A stretch of DNA of 64,000 nt from assembly GCA_902522865.1 (NCBI GenBank), contig CABYXC010000004.1, positions 1-64,000 of the forward strand, in the 5' to 3' direction. The position numbers were made by a program, and so were the translations under genes. The DNA comes from an uncultured Alphaproteobacteria bacterium. GTDB taxonomy: Bacteria > Pseudomonadota > Alphaproteobacteria > HIMB59 > GCA-002718135. Below are positions 49,751 through 63,553 of this stretch, piece after piece. Positions within the stretch are counted from its first letter, which is position 1. Every line of letters begins with the position of its first letter. The notes beneath the pieces are model-generated. The model saw nothing but the letters and a program-made list of their open reading frames with translations, was not told where the DNA came from and made no database searches.

Positions 49751-50817
49751 CTTCTAATTCAATAGGAAAAATCTTTAACTTTACCACATGGGGAGAAAGC
49801 CATGGCAAAGCTATTGGTTGTGTTGTCGATGGAGTGCCATCAAACATAAATTTAACTGAAAAAGATATTCAACCCTATTTAGATAAAAGAAAACCTGGTC
49901 AGTCAAAATTTACAACTCAAAGAAAAGAAAAAGATAAAGTTGAAATACTATCTGGAACTTTTGAGGGAAAAACAACAGGTCATCCAATTTCTCTAATTAT
50001 CTACAATCAAGATCAGAGATCAAAAGATTATGGTGATATTAAAAATAAATTTAGACCAGGTCATGCAGATTATACATATTGGAAAAAATATGGCATAAGA
50101 GATTATAGGGGTGGTGGTAGATCTAGTGCTAGAGAAACTGCAATGAGAGTAGCAGCAGGGGCAATAGCAAGAAAAATCATAAAAAATAAAATTAAAAATC
50201 AAGTTGTAATAACAGGTGCATTAATTCAAATAGGTAATCATAAAATTAATTATGATAATTGGAATAATAATTTTATTCCAAAAAATAATTTTTGGAGTCC
50301 TGATAAAGAAATTATTCAAATATGGGAAAACGAAATACAAACTGCAAGAAAATCTGGTTCCTCTTTAGGTGCAATAATTGAAATAAGAGTGAAAGGTTTG
50401 CCAGCTGGATTAGGAGAACCTATTTATGAAAAAATAGACTCTGATATTGCTAAGGCATTGATGTCTATTAATGCTGTTAAGGGAGTAGAAATGGGAAATG
50501 GATTTAGCAGTGTTTATGAAACTGGAATTTCTAATGTTGATGAAATGAGAATAAAAAATAAAAAACCTTTATTTCTTTCAAATAATAATGGTGGAGTTCT
50601 TGGGGGTATTACAACGGGGCAAGAATTAATTACTAGATTTGTGGTAAAACCTACAAGCTCAATTTTATCCCCAAAAAAAACAATTAATACAAAATTAAAA
50701 GAAACAACAATATCTACTAAAGGTCGTCATGATCCATGTGTTGGTATAAGAGCTGTTCCTGTCGGTGAAGCAATGGTTGCCACAACTATAGCTGATCATT
50801 GTTTAAGATTTCTCTAA
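49747..50817 (+). CDS. aroC: chorismate synthase
   Basis: FMN-dependent final step of the shikimate pathway. The 356 residues show [16 protein letters not shown] (9-24, catalytic His), [20 protein letters not shown] and [18 protein letters not shown], all family signatures. It is translated from the fabI tail (ATGA) and its 3' end overlaps the oppositely oriented tlyA by 15 bases. Confidence 0.96.
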   Translation: MTSNSIGKIFNFTTWGESHGKAIGCVVDGVPSNINLTEKDIQPYLDKRKPGQSKFTTQRKEKDKVEILSGTFEGKTTGHPISLIIYNQDQRSKDYGDIKNKFRPGHADYTYWKKYGIRDYRGGGRSSARETAMRVAAGAIARKIIKNKIKNQVVITGALIQIGNHKINYDNWNNNFIPKNNFWSPDKEIIQIWENEIQTARKSGSSLGAIIEIRVKGLPAGLGEPIYEKIDSDIAKALMSINAVKGVEMGNGFSSVYETGISNVDEMRIKNKKPLFLSNNNGGVLGGITTGQELITRFVVKPTSSILSPKKTINTKLKETTISTKGRHDPCVGIRAVPVGEAMVATTIADHCLRFL

Positions 50818-51552
50818 AATACTATAAATCAAAAATTCTTTATTTCCTTTTGGTCCAGTTATTGGACTTTCGACTAAACCTACAACTTCAGCCTTAATTG
50901 TTTTTTTAAACCAATTCGATATATCATTACATACTTGTTCATGAATCAATGGATCTTTCACAATACCTTTTTTCAAATTTATTTTATTAGTTTCAAATTG
51001 CGGCTTAATTAGTGAAATAATCTCAGCTTTACTTGATAAAAGCTTCATGCTAGGTTCAATAACCTTTGTTAAACTAATGAAACTAACATCACAAACTACT
51101 AAATTAATTTTTTCATGAATTATTAAGTTATCTAAATATTTAGCATTAAAATTTTCTATACTAATAATTTTTTTTTCTTTTTTTAATTTTTCATGAAGTT
51201 GATTTGTACCAACATCAATAGAATATATTTTTTTAGCATTTTTTTTTAAAAGAACTTCTGTGAATCCACCAGTTGATGAACCGATATCTAGACAAATTTT
51301 ATTTTCAATATCAATCTTAAAATGATCAATCGCTTTGAGTAATTTGAATGCACCTCTTGATACCCATGGAGGATGTAGTTGTTTAATTTTTATTTTTGAG
51401 TTTTCATTAAAACTGTTACCACTTTTGGTAATAATTTTATCGTTTACATAAACTTGACCGGCCATAATCATAGATTGGGCCTTTGATTTAGTATCAGCTA
51501 AGTTTCTATCCATTAAAAGCTGATCAAGTCTTATTTTTAGATTTTTACTCAA
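50803..51552 (-). CDS. tlyA: TlyA family rRNA 2'-O-methyltransferase
   Basis: S4 domain (about 6-65) plus FtsJ-like methyltransferase with [16 protein letters not shown] (SAM motif I) and VCDVSFISL. TlyA enzymes methylate cytidines in 16S and/or 23S rRNA and determine capreomycin sensitivity; some are annotated as hemolysins. It ends a short operon behind xseB and a small membrane protein. Confidence 0.9.
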   Translation of the reverse strand: MSKNLKIRLDQLLMDRNLADTKSKAQSMIMAGQVYVNDKIITKSGNSFNENSKIKIKQLHPPWVSRGAFKLLKAIDHFKIDIENKICLDIGSSTGGFTEVLLKKNAKKIYSIDVGTNQLHEKLKKEKKIISIENFNAKYLDNLIIHEKINLVVCDVSFISLTKVIEPSMKLLSSKAEIISLIKPQFETNKINLKKGIVKDPLIHEQVCNDISNWFKKTIKAEVVGLVESPITGPKGNKEFLIYSILEKS

Positions 51553-51561
51553 ATTTGAAAA

Positions 51562-51780
51562 TTACTTAAAATCTTCTTTTGTAACTTTACTGTTTTCTTG
51601 CTTAATTTTTTTAATTTGGCTTTCAATACTTTTTAATTTTTCCTCACATGCTTTTTTTAAATTCATTCCTTCTTCGTAAAGTTTTACAGATTCTTCTAAA
51701 TCAACTTCACCATTTTCTAATTGCTCTACAATAGACTCAAGTTTTTTTAAATTATTTTCAAAATTATTATCTTTATTCAT
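51562..51780 (-). CDS. xseB: exodeoxyribonuclease VII small subunit
   Basis: Small coiled-coil subunit (72 residues) of the single-strand-specific nuclease ExoVII. The signature FENNLKKLESIVEQLENGEVDLEESVKLYEEG spans about 7-38. The catalytic XseA is not in the window. Its start overlaps the end of the upstream membrane-protein gene by eight bases. Confidence 0.92.
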   Translation of the reverse strand: MNKDNNFENNLKKLESIVEQLENGEVDLEESVKLYEEGMNLKKACEEKLKSIESQIKKIKQENSKVTKEDFK

Positions 51781-52066
51781 TAGATGTATCTATTTTTGTA
51801 ATATTTGATGTTTCTATATCATATATTAAAGCATAAACTTTATCATTACTTTTTATTGTAAACAAAATCCGATTATTATCAATCATATCTATATCTGTAA
51901 TTTTGTGCCCTTTTTTTAAATTTAAATTATATTCAATTAAATTTGTTTCTAAATTACTTTGTTTTTTTGTTGTTTTTATATACAAACCATAAACTAGAGC
52001 TAAAAAACAAATAATAATTAATATACCTAAAAAAATTACAATAAATTTAAGAATTTTTTGAGACAT
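51773..52066 (-). CDS. small single-span membrane protein, unknown
   Basis: A 97-residue protein with one N-terminal membrane anchor (about 6-29) and a periplasmic-like tail with beta-strand character (ITDIDMIDNNRILFTIKSNDKVYALIYDIETSNI). It resembles small uncharacterised proteins found next to rluD in alphaproteobacteria, possibly DUF6476; this was not checked. Its ATG overlaps the divergent rluD ATG in the sequence CATG, so its promoter and ribosome site must lie inside rluD. Confidence 0.8.
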   Translation of the reverse strand: MSQKILKFIVIFLGILIIICFLALVYGLYIKTTKKQSNLETNLIEYNLNLKKGHKITDIDMIDNNRILFTIKSNDKVYALIYDIETSNITKIDTSNE

Positions 52067-53036
52067 GAACGAATTCTATAATCTTAAATTAACTATAAAT
52101 AAACAATTAAGTTCACAAAGATTAGATAAAGTGCTCGTTTCAAAATTGGAAGGATATTCAAGAACACAAATTAAAACTTTAATATTAAATGGCAATGTAT
52201 GTCTTGATGAAAAGGAAATAAAAGATCCATCTTACATAACTAAAGAAAATGAAAATTACTTTATAAATATTATCTTAAAGCAAGAAATAAAACATTCAGC
52301 TGAAAATATAGACTTAAACATTATTTTTGAAGATGAAGATTTAATTGTTATAAATAAACCTCCAAATTTAGTTATGCATCCAGCTCCTGGAAATGAAAGT
52401 GGCACTCTAGTGAATGCTCTTATGCATTACACTAATAATCAACTAAGTAATTTAGATGATAATTCTAGACCAGGAATAGTCCATCGTTTAGATAAAGATA
52501 CAAGTGGAATTCTTGTTGTTGCAAAAAATAATAATGCTCATATTAATTTAGCCGAACAATTCAAAGAACATACAATATCTCGGAGATATAAAGCAATAGT
52601 TTGGGGAACTCCTGATAATCAATCAATAGAAGGGTATATAGAGAGAAATAGAAAAAATAGAAAAAAAATGAGTTTAAATAATAAGGGTTTTGGAAAATAT
52701 TCTAAAACCGATATTAAATTAGAAAAAACTTTTGGTATTGCTAGTTTAGTTGACTGTCATTTATATACTGGAAGAACTCATCAAATTAGACTTCATTTAT
52801 CTTCTAAAAATTCTCCAATCATTGGTGATAAGATTTATGGAAAAAGTAAAATTAATCAATTTGGAAAAGATAAAAATACATTTAATAAATTCATGATTTT
52901 AAAAAATTTTGAAAGACAAGCATTGCATGCTTATCATCTTGGTTTTGATCATCCTAAATCAAAAAAAAGGATGGAATTTGATATTGAAATTCCTGAAGAT
53001 TTTAAGAATTTAATTGAATTATTGCTTAAATATTAA
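52065..53036 (+). CDS. rluD: 23S rRNA pseudouridine synthase, RluD-like
   Basis: Modifies uridines of helix 69 in 23S rRNA (1911, 1915, 1917 in E. coli). The 323 residues have an S4 domain (about 15-75), the catalytic HRLDKDTSGILVVAKN and the TGRTHQIRLHLSS motif. NKPPNLVMHPAPGNESGTLVNAL is typical of RluD. It is the second RluA-family gene in the window. It is directly followed by rpoH, as in many alphaproteobacteria. Confidence 0.92.
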   Translation: MNEFYNLKLTINKQLSSQRLDKVLVSKLEGYSRTQIKTLILNGNVCLDEKEIKDPSYITKENENYFINIILKQEIKHSAENIDLNIIFEDEDLIVINKPPNLVMHPAPGNESGTLVNALMHYTNNQLSNLDDNSRPGIVHRLDKDTSGILVVAKNNNAHINLAEQFKEHTISRRYKAIVWGTPDNQSIEGYIERNRKNRKKMSLNNKGFGKYSKTDIKLEKTFGIASLVDCHLYTGRTHQIRLHLSSKNSPIIGDKIYGKSKINQFGKDKNTFNKFMILKNFERQALHAYHLGFDHPKSKKRMEFDIEIPEDFKNLIELLLKY

Positions 53037-53066
53037 ATTATATTTTATTTGTGATATAGGCGTATT

Positions 53067-56294
<3,228 letters not shown>

Positions 56295-56302
<8 letters not shown>

Positions 56303-57650
56303 GATAAGTCCTTACTAATTTTTTTATTTCTATAGACTTCTTTTTAACCTCTGTAACTTCTTGACCTTCAACTAGTATTCTAACTAATGGTTCAGTTCCA
56401 GAAAACCTTACAAGAGATCTTACTTTTTTATTATTATATAGTTTATCATTTTTTAACTTATCAAGAATTTTTAACAGTTTGGTATTCTTTGTTTTATAAC
56501 TTAGGTTAATTTTTTCCTGGGCAAAGTCATTGTACAAATCAAAAAGTTTACTCGCCTTATTTTTATTTGATATCAAAATTTCAGTAATTTTTAAAGCTGC
56601 CAAAATTCCATCGCCAGTATTAGAATGTTCTGACAATATTATATGTCCTGATTGTTCACCGCCTATCTTAGATTTGGATTTTTTCATTTGATTTATAACG
56701 TTTATATCTCCAACAGATGTTCGCTTAATCTTTAATTTTAATTTATTTGTGAGATAATTTTCTAATCCCATATTAGACATGACCGTAATAATAACATCAT
56801 GTTGTTTGGATTTTTTTTGAGGTTTTACATAACTTTTACATAACAATCCTATAATTCTATCACCATCAACTTCTTTACCTTTTTCATCTACAACTATTAA
56901 CCTATCTCCATCACCATCAAATGCAAATCCAATATCTGCTCTTTCTTTTATAACACTTTGTGAGAGTGATTTTACATCAACTGCACCACAATTTTTATTA
57001 ATGTTTAAGCCATCTGGATTATTATTTATAGCGATTATATCATGACCTAGCTCCCAGAATAAATTTGGAGCTATATTATATGTGGCTCCATTCGCGCAAT
57101 CTAAAACAATTTTTAGTTTTTTCTTGGAAGATGTTTTTTTCAAAGTGCTTTTTAAAAATTCTGAATATCTTCCTGAGGCATCTTCAAGCCTTCTTGCATT
57201 TCCAGAAATAAATGTTTTGTTTGAAACTTGAGAATATTTTTTATTATCTAATACTATTTTTTCAACCTTTTGTTCTATCAATGAACTTAGCTTTGTTCCG
57301 GTGCTATCAAAAAATTTAAGTCCATTATATTCATAGGTGTTATGAGAAGCTGTAATCATTACACCAATATCTGCTCTTAAAGTTTTAATCATTAATGGAA
57401 CGGCTGGTGTTGGAAGAGGGCCAACTAAAATTACATCCATACCCATAGAAATAAATCCAGCTGTAACAAGTGGCTCATATAAATAACCAGATAATCTAGT
57501 ATCTTTACAAATCACAACCCTGCTATTTTTAGAATTTTTCTTTTTTAGAAGAAATGCAACTACTTTTGAAATTTTAAGACAAGTTTCAGCAGAAAGAGGT
57601 TCCTCATTAACTAAGCACCGTATACCATCGGTACCAAATATTTTAGACAT
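56295..57650 (-). CDS. glmM: phosphoglucosamine mutase
   Basis: Interconverts glucosamine-6-phosphate and glucosamine-1-phosphate for peptidoglycan and LPS precursors. The 451 residues show FGTDGIR (5-11), the phosphoserine loop TASHN (Ser102), the metal site DGDGDR (around 240-247) and the RFSGTEPLVRILVEG sugar-phosphate loop. The order ftsH-glmM is typical of proteobacteria. Confidence 0.95.
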
Positions 57651-57694
57651 TTATGTCTTTTATTCAAAAAAATAAATAAAGTGAAGTAATTAAA

Positions 57695-59596
57695 TTAGTT
57701 TGCAGGAGCAGGAGCAGATCCACCTGTTTTTGGAACAGATGTAGCTGGTTTTTTTGGTGTGTTTATATCATTATCAAAATCATCACGAGTTGGTTTAATG
57801 CCTTTGATTAAATCTTTAATTTCATCACCTGATAATGTTTCATACTCTAAAAGTCCTTTTGCAACTATATGCAGTTCTTCAATATTGTCTTGAAGTATTT
57901 TTCGACAATTATTTTCAGCTTCTTCTGCAAGAGATCTAACTTCTTCATCTATTAGTTTTGCTGTTGAGTCAGATAAATTTTTAGATTGTGCAACCGAATG
58001 TCCCAAGAAAACTTCCTCACTATCACTGTTATATCTAAGACGACCTAATTTTTCACTCATGCCCCATTCAGTGATCATTTTTTTTGACAGATTTGTAACC
58101 ATTTGTATATCGCTTGCTGCACCATTTGTAATTTTATCTTTACCAAAAATCATCTCTTCTGCAATTCTTCCTCCAGTAGCTATTAGTAAATGAGCTTTCA
58201 TTTGATCTTTTCTCATAGACAGCTGATCTTTTTCTGGGAGTCTCATAACCATACCTAAAGCTCTGCCTCTTGGAATTATAGTTGCTTTATGAATTGGATC
58301 AGATGCTGGTGAGTGAAGGGTTGCTACAGCATGACCAGCTTCATGATAAGCCGTAAGTTTCTTTTCATCTTCTGACATGACCATAGATCTTTTTTCAGCA
58401 CCCATCATCACTTTATCTTTAGCACTTTCAAAATCCTCAAGAGTAACCATTCTTTTATTTTTTCTAGCTGCTAATAATGCTGCTTCATTAACTAAATTTG
58501 CTAAATCAGCTCCAGAAAAACCTGGTGTTCCCCTTGCAATAATTTTTGAATCAAATTTTGGCGAAACTTTAATTTTTTTAATATGAACTTTAAGTATTTT
58601 ATCTCTTCCCATTACATCTGGGTTATTAACTGTTATTTGACGATCAAATCTTCCTGGTCTAAGCAATGCTGGATCAAGAACATCTGGTCTATTTGTTGCA
58701 GCAATAATAATCACACCTGCATTAGCTTCAAACCCATCCATTTCCACAAGAAGTTGATTAAGAGTTTGTTCTCTTTCATCATTTCCGCCACCAAGACCAG
58801 CGCCACGGTGTCTTCCAACAGCATCAATTTCATCGATAAAAACTATACAAGGTGCATTTTTTTTACCTTGTTCAAACATATCTCTAACTCTACTAGCTCC
58901 GACACCTACAAACATTTCAACAAAATCTGATCCTGAAATAGAAAAGAAAGGAACATTTGCTTCGCCTGCAATTGCTCTTGCAAGTAACGTTTTTCCAGTA
59001 CCTGGAGGACCTACTAAAAGTGCACCTCTTGGAATCTTACCACCTAATCTGGAAAACTTTGAAGGATCTTTTAAAAATTCAACGACTTCTTCTAATTCTT
59101 GTTTAGCTTCATCAATACCTGCTACATCGTCAAATGTAACTTTACCAACTGCTTCATTTAATAATTTAGCTTTAGATTTACCAAAGCCCATTGCTTTTCC
59201 ACCGCCACCTTGCATCTGTCGCATAAAGAAAATCCAAACTCCAATTAATAGAAGCATTGGAAACCACGACAGTAATACACTTAAAAGTGGATGCATTGAT
59301 CTTTCGGAGGGCTCAGCAGTAATTTTCACGCCACTTTCATTTAATTTATCTACCAAATTGGGATAATTTGGGACATATGTGCTAAATGATCGTCCGTCGT
59401 TAAGAAATCCTGTAACGTTGCTTCCATTGATATTAACTTCAGAAACATTTCCACTTTCTGTTGCAGCAATGAAGTCAGAAAAGGATATTTTTGAAGTATT
59501 TCTATTGTTTGAACTTCCTTGGAAAAGATTGAAAAGCACAATTAAGAGCAATCCAATTATAATCCATAATACAACGTTTTTACTGATATTTTTCAT
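57695..59596 (-). CDS. ftsH: ATP-dependent membrane protease FtsH
   Basis: Membrane-anchored AAA+ zinc protease for damaged membrane proteins and regulators such as RpoH. The 633 residues have two membrane segments (about 8-25 and 103-124), Walker A GPPGTGKT (196-203), Walker [10 protein letters not shown] (251-259), the SRH region and the zinc motif HEAGH (418-422). The C-terminal tail is Pro/Ala-rich. It lies 52 bases behind tilS. Confidence 0.97.
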   Translation of the reverse strand: MKNISKNVVLWIIIGLLLIVLFNLFQGSSNNRNTSKISFSDFIAATESGNVSEVNINGSNVTGFLNDGRSFSTYVPNYPNLVDKLNESGVKITAEPSERSMHPLLSVLLSWFPMLLLIGVWIFFMRQMQGGGGKAMGFGKSKAKLLNEAVGKVTFDDVAGIDEAKQELEEVVEFLKDPSKFSRLGGKIPRGALLVGPPGTGKTLLARAIAGEANVPFFSISGSDFVEMFVGVGASRVRDMFEQGKKNAPCIVFIDEIDAVGRHRGAGLGGGNDEREQTLNQLLVEMDGFEANAGVIIIAATNRPDVLDPALLRPGRFDRQITVNNPDVMGRDKILKVHIKKIKVSPKFDSKIIARGTPGFSGADLANLVNEAALLAARKNKRMVTLEDFESAKDKVMMGAEKRSMVMSEDEKKLTAYHEAGHAVATLHSPASDPIHKATIIPRGRALGMVMRLPEKDQLSMRKDQMKAHLLIATGGRIAEEMIFGKDKITNGAASDIQMVTNLSKKMITEWGMSEKLGRLRYNSDSEEVFLGHSVAQSKNLSDSTAKLIDEEVRSLAEEAENNCRKILQDNIEELHIVAKGLLEYETLSGDEIKDLIKGIKPTRDDFDNDINTPKKPATSVPKTGGSAPAPAN

Positions 59597-59647
59597 CTAC
59601 TTAATACATAGGAATTTATTATAAAAACACAATAGTTTTGTAGAAAA

Positions 59648-60619
59648 TTAAACAGATTTTCTTGAAAATATAAGAAAATCGTCATTTTTTTTAACAATCA
59701 TACCTTTGAGGTTAAAAATATTAAAATTTAATTTTTTTAATTCGCTTATTAAGATTCTAGTTTTTTTTGATCGAGGAGCGTTAGATTGATAAAATAAAAA
59801 CTGATATATTCTTCTTATAATATTTTCAGAAGTAATTTCATTTAAATTTTTTATATTATGAAATCTAGTAACAATTTGTTTACTGTCAACATCAACAATA
59901 TTTTTAAGAAGTATCTCATGTATCATTTGAATGAAATATGGTGAATAAAAAATTATATTCTCAAAATCTTTATTTATTTCTTTAATTGTTTTTTGGTCAG
60001 ATTTTTTAAGAAAATTTCTTATTGTAGGACGAGTATAATCTAAATTAAAATTTGATGGATCATTAATATATTCTATTTTATTTTTCTTATTGTAACCTAA
60101 TAACATTTCTTTTGAGAAATTTAAAAGTGGCCTTATTATGTTGACTCTGTTGTAAAATGACAGTTCAGACATTGATTTTAAACCATAAAAATCACTACCA
60201 GCGATCTTTCTACTCAAAAAGGTTTCTAAATTATCATCTTTGTGATGAGCAATAAATAAATGCAAAATATTATTTTTAATACAATAATCTGTAAGTAAAT
60301 TATAACGATTATCTCTAGCCTCATTCATACTTTTCTTTCTCACTTTATCTTTGTTTGCAGTTAGAATTTGAGAGTTAATGTTGTTTTTATCCAAGTAGGT
60401 AGAAATCAACCTAGCTTCTTCTTTAGAATTTTTTCTAATACGATGATCTACAATTAAAGCCATCAATTTCCCTTTTTTGTATTTTATAAAAGCATTTATG
60501 AGGAATAATAATGACATACTATCTGGGCCGCCAGAAACTGCCACAGCAACAGAAGGATTTTTTTCAAAAATATATTTTTTTTCTATGTTTTTAATGAATT
60601 CTTTATTTGTGAGCTTCAT
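59648..60619 (-). CDS. tilS: tRNA(Ile)-lysidine synthetase
   Basis: Modifies the CAU anticodon of tRNA-Ile to lysidine so it reads AUA. The PP-loop SGGPDS (29-34) and the HHKDDNLETFL motif (around 145-155) are clear. At 323 residues it is the shorter form without the extra C-terminal domains of E. coli TilS. It overlaps cpoB by four bases (ATGA). The AT-rich genome uses AUA heavily, so the enzyme should be essential. Confidence 0.92.
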   Translation of the reverse strand: MKLTNKEFIKNIEKKYIFEKNPSVAVAVSGGPDSMSLLFLINAFIKYKKGKLMALIVDHRIRKNSKEEARLISTYLDKNNINSQILTANKDKVRKKSMNEARDNRYNLLTDYCIKNNILHLFIAHHKDDNLETFLSRKIAGSDFYGLKSMSELSFYNRVNIIRPLLNFSKEMLLGYNKKNKIEYINDPSNFNLDYTRPTIRNFLKKSDQKTIKEINKDFENIIFYSPYFIQMIHEILLKNIVDVDSKQIVTRFHNIKNLNEITSENIIRRIYQFLFYQSNAPRSKKTRILISELKKLNFNIFNLKGMIVKKNDDFLIFSRKSV

Positions 60620-61533
60620 TCATTATTTTCTAAACAATTATACTCAACAATTTGTTTTTTGGTTTGAGGAATTATTTTATTTTTTGGAAAATCAATGATT
60701 AATTTTTCCATAGTTTTACAAGCCTCAGTAATTTTTTCCACTTTGTATAATGACTGGGAAAGTTTGAAAAGCATTTCTGCAGCTTTAATACTATCTGGAA
60801 ATTTTTGGAAACCTTCTGCAAATATAAGTGCCGCTTCTCTATAATTTTTTTCTAGAATATATAATTCTCCAAGCCAATAATGTGCTGAACCTGATAGTTG
60901 ATTATCAGGGTTGTCTAAAATAAACTGTTCGAATGAAGTTTTGGCATCCTGCCATTTTTTATCTCTAATATTATCAAATGCTTCTTGGAATTGATCTTCA
61001 GGTGACAAGACCTCTTCTTTTTCATTAGAATTTACTTCCTGATCTTCAGATATAACTTCTTCATTTGTATCATTTGTGTTTTTTGAAATATTTAATGTTC
61101 CAAGTGTATTTTCAGTTTCAGTATCACTTAAAGTATTGCTTTTAACTTCAGAACTATCTTGTGAAGATTCATCAGTATTTAGTTCAACATTATTTAAAGG
61201 AACTGATTGGAAATTATTAATAACTAATTCTAAATTTTCTAATTTATTAAAGATATCGTCTAATTGAAAATATAATTCTTCTAAATTAGACGTTAAATTT
61301 TTTATATCGTTTTCAATATCATATATTCGCAAATCGATAGCAGAAAGATTTTTAACAAAATCATTATTTGTTCCATTTGATTGTTTCGGTGAATTTGAAA
61401 ATACTTCTTTGGAAAGATCTGAGACTTCTCTTTGTAATCTTTCTAATTGTTGCGAGACTGTTAGATCGTTTTCATTAGAAAAAGAATAGCTTGAAAAAAA
61501 TAAAATTAAAACTGTGAGTATGTATTTAAACAT
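60616..61533 (-). CDS. cpoB: Tol-Pal accessory protein CpoB/YbgF
   Basis: Periplasmic protein that coordinates Tol-Pal with peptidoglycan synthesis during division. The 305 residues show a signal peptide (1 to about 19), an N-terminal coiled coil (about 22-110), a long acidic Ser/Asn/Glu-rich linker (about 112-175) and a TPR domain (about 180-300). The linker is unusually acidic. It lies after pal and before tilS; a terminator separates it from pal. Confidence 0.9.
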   Translation of the reverse strand: MFKYILTVLILFFSSYSFSNENDLTVSQQLERLQREVSDLSKEVFSNSPKQSNGTNNDFVKNLSAIDLRIYDIENDIKNLTSNLEELYFQLDDIFNKLENLELVINNFQSVPLNNVELNTDESSQDSSEVKSNTLSDTETENTLGTLNISKNTNDTNEEVISEDQEVNSNEKEEVLSPEDQFQEAFDNIRDKKWQDAKTSFEQFILDNPDNQLSGSAHYWLGELYILEKNYREAALIFAEGFQKFPDSIKAAEMLFKLSQSLYKVEKITEACKTMEKLIIDFPKNKIIPQTKKQIVEYNCLENNE

Positions 61534-61559
61534 TAACTAATTTTAATTTCTAAATAAGA

Positions 61560-61590
61560 TAAAAATGTGGCGCTATATTTCTATAGCGCC
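61560..61590 (-). terminator. intrinsic terminator after pal
   Basis: On the minus strand, about 20 bases after the pal stop, a nine-base perfect stem GGCGCTATA/TATAGCGCC with loop GAAA is followed by ACATTTTT. This is a textbook Rho-independent terminator, so cpoB probably relies on readthrough or its own promoter. Confidence 0.85.
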
Positions 61591-61610
61591 AAAGTATTAA
61601 GGAATAGTAA

Positions 61611-62132
61611 TTAATTAACTAAAGTTACTGATCTTCTATTTTGAGCCCATGCTCCGTCATTTGATCCTACAACAGCAGGTCTTTCTTTACCATAACTAAT
61701 AGTTGAAACTCTGTCAGGATTTATTCCTAATCCTATGAGATAATTTTTAACAGCCTGAGCTCTTTTTTCACCAAGAGCTAAGTTGTATTCCCTAGTTCCT
61801 CTTTCGTCACAATGTCCTTCAATTGTTACTGAAACATCACTATTCTGCTTCAGCCATGCTACCTGGTCTTGAAGTAACTCTAAAGCGTCAGAGTCTAAAT
61901 CTGAACTATCATATCCAAAAAATACTCTATCACCAACATTAACGATTAAGTCTTCCTGAGATCCTGAAACTATTCCACTTCCTGTAGTTTCAGTAATGGT
62001 TCCTTCTGAAGAAACATCACTTCCGGAACTACTTGATCCTGAGCCTGAAGAGTCAGCTGAGTCTTTTGGTGTTGTTGCACAAGCGGCAACAAATAAAACC
62101 ATAAATATAGAGATAAAAAACTTGTAAAACAT
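61611..62132 (-). CDS. pal: peptidoglycan-associated lipoprotein Pal
   Basis: Outer-membrane lipoprotein that links the membrane to peptidoglycan and TolB. The 173 residues begin with a signal peptide and lipobox VAAC (Cys18), then a Ser/Gly-rich linker (about 24-60) and an OmpA-like domain with TIEGHCDERGTREYNLALGEKRA. The GGGAG ribosome site and a TATAAT-like box (62172-62177) lie in the 101-base gap after tolB, so a separate pal promoter is possible. Confidence 0.95.
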   Translation of the reverse strand: MFYKFFISIFMVLFVAACATTPKDSADSSGSGSSSSGSDVSSEGTITETTGSGIVSGSQEDLIVNVGDRVFFGYDSSDLDSDALELLQDQVAWLKQNSDVSVTIEGHCDERGTREYNLALGEKRAQAVKNYLIGLGINPDRVSTISYGKERPAVVGSNDGAWAQNRRSVTLVN

Positions 62133-62233
62133 AAATATTTGCTCCCTTAATACTTTGAGTAGATATACTAAATTATATTGAGTTCCTTAACATTTTTTTC
62201 AAAATTTCGTATATTTTTTTGTATTATATTGGA

Positions 62234-63553
62234 TTAATGCATCAAGGGAGACCAAGCTGGATCAGAGCCTCCTAGGGGAGTTATTATTTTTCTTTCATTA
62301 AAACCAGTTAAATCAATAGAATATAGACTGGATTCACCTCCAGATCCATCCTCAGCAGTTCTCTCTTCCTTGAAATACATCAAAAATCTTCCATTTGGGG
62401 CCCATGTTGGTCCCTCAACATGAAAGGATTTTGCAATCATTCTTTCATTAGAGCCATCGACTTCCATAACACCTATATAGAACTGTCCTCCCTCTTGTTT
62501 AGTGAATGCAATCATATCACCTCTTGGAGACCAGACTGGTGTGTAATAACTTCCTGCTTCCCTGCTAATTCTTTTAATATTTTTTCCATTATTATCACTT
62601 ACATACAAATGCCTTCGTCCACTTCTATCTGAATTAAAAACTATTTTTTTTCCATCAGGTGAAAAACTTGCAGAAACATCTATTGCAGAATTATTAGTAA
62701 CTCTTTTTGAAATTCTCGTTTTTAAATCAAGAATATAAATTTCAGAATTTCCAATTTCTGGATCAGTGTAGGACATAACGATTTGATTACCATCAGGTGA
62801 AAAACGAGGAGCAAATGTCATTCCTGGAAATTCGCCTACTATTTCCTGTTTGCCAGTTTCAATATCAAAAATGTAAACTCTTGGATTATTTCTACTTACA
62901 TAAGACATGTACGTAATTTTTTGTGAGTTAGGAGAGAACCTTGGTGTTAGAACTAGATATGATCCGTCTGTTAAAAAACGATGATTGGATTGATCTTGGT
63001 CCATTATTGCTAATCTTTTTTGTTTATTTTCTTTTGGACCGGTTTCAGCTACATATACTATTCTTGTATCAAAATATCCACCTTCTCCAGTTATATTTTT
63101 AAAAATTGAATCTGAGATAATGTGAGCAACTCTTCTCCAATTCTTTTCATTAGTCTCATATTTTTTTCCCACTATTTGTTTTTGTTGAAACACATCATAC
63201 AATCTAAATTCGACAGATATTTTTCCATTATTAGATGAAATTTTACCTGAAACTAAATGCTGTGCTTTTATTAACTTCCAATCTTCAAATCTTGGTTTAT
63301 TAGATAGAGATTGATTATCTTGAATAAATGATCTTTTATCTAATGGTAAAAATAGTCCAGACCTTTCAAGATTATCTGAAATAACAGTTGAAATATTTTT
63401 ACCTACTTTAGTTAATTGTGAATCTTTTGAGTATAGCTCTGTTACAGCAATTGGAGTTGGCTTCACACTACCTTGTGTTAGAGTAACCTCTAAAGAAAAG
63501 ACTTTAAAACTAATAAATATAAAAAAGGTTACAAAAAAAACTTTTTTCATCAA
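62234..63553 (-). CDS. tolB: Tol-Pal system periplasmic protein TolB
   Basis: Periplasmic beta-propeller protein connecting TolA and Pal. The 439 residues have a signal peptide (1 to about 20), an N-terminal domain, and propeller repeats with the SPDGKKIVF / SPNSQKITY / SPRGDMIAF pattern (five visible SPxG-like strands). It overlaps the tolA stop by four bases. Confidence 0.95.
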   Translation of the reverse strand: MMKKVFFVTFFIFISFKVFSLEVTLTQGSVKPTPIAVTELYSKDSQLTKVGKNISTVISDNLERSGLFLPLDKRSFIQDNQSLSNKPRFEDWKLIKAQHLVSGKISSNNGKISVEFRLYDVFQQKQIVGKKYETNEKNWRRVAHIISDSIFKNITGEGGYFDTRIVYVAETGPKENKQKRLAIMDQDQSNHRFLTDGSYLVLTPRFSPNSQKITYMSYVSRNNPRVYIFDIETGKQEIVGEFPGMTFAPRFSPDGNQIVMSYTDPEIGNSEIYILDLKTRISKRVTNNSAIDVSASFSPDGKKIVFNSDRSGRRHLYVSDNNGKNIKRISREAGSYYTPVWSPRGDMIAFTKQEGGQFYIGVMEVDGSNERMIAKSFHVEGPTWAPNGRFLMYFKEERTAEDGSGGESSLYSIDLTGFNERKIITPLGGSDPAWSPLMH

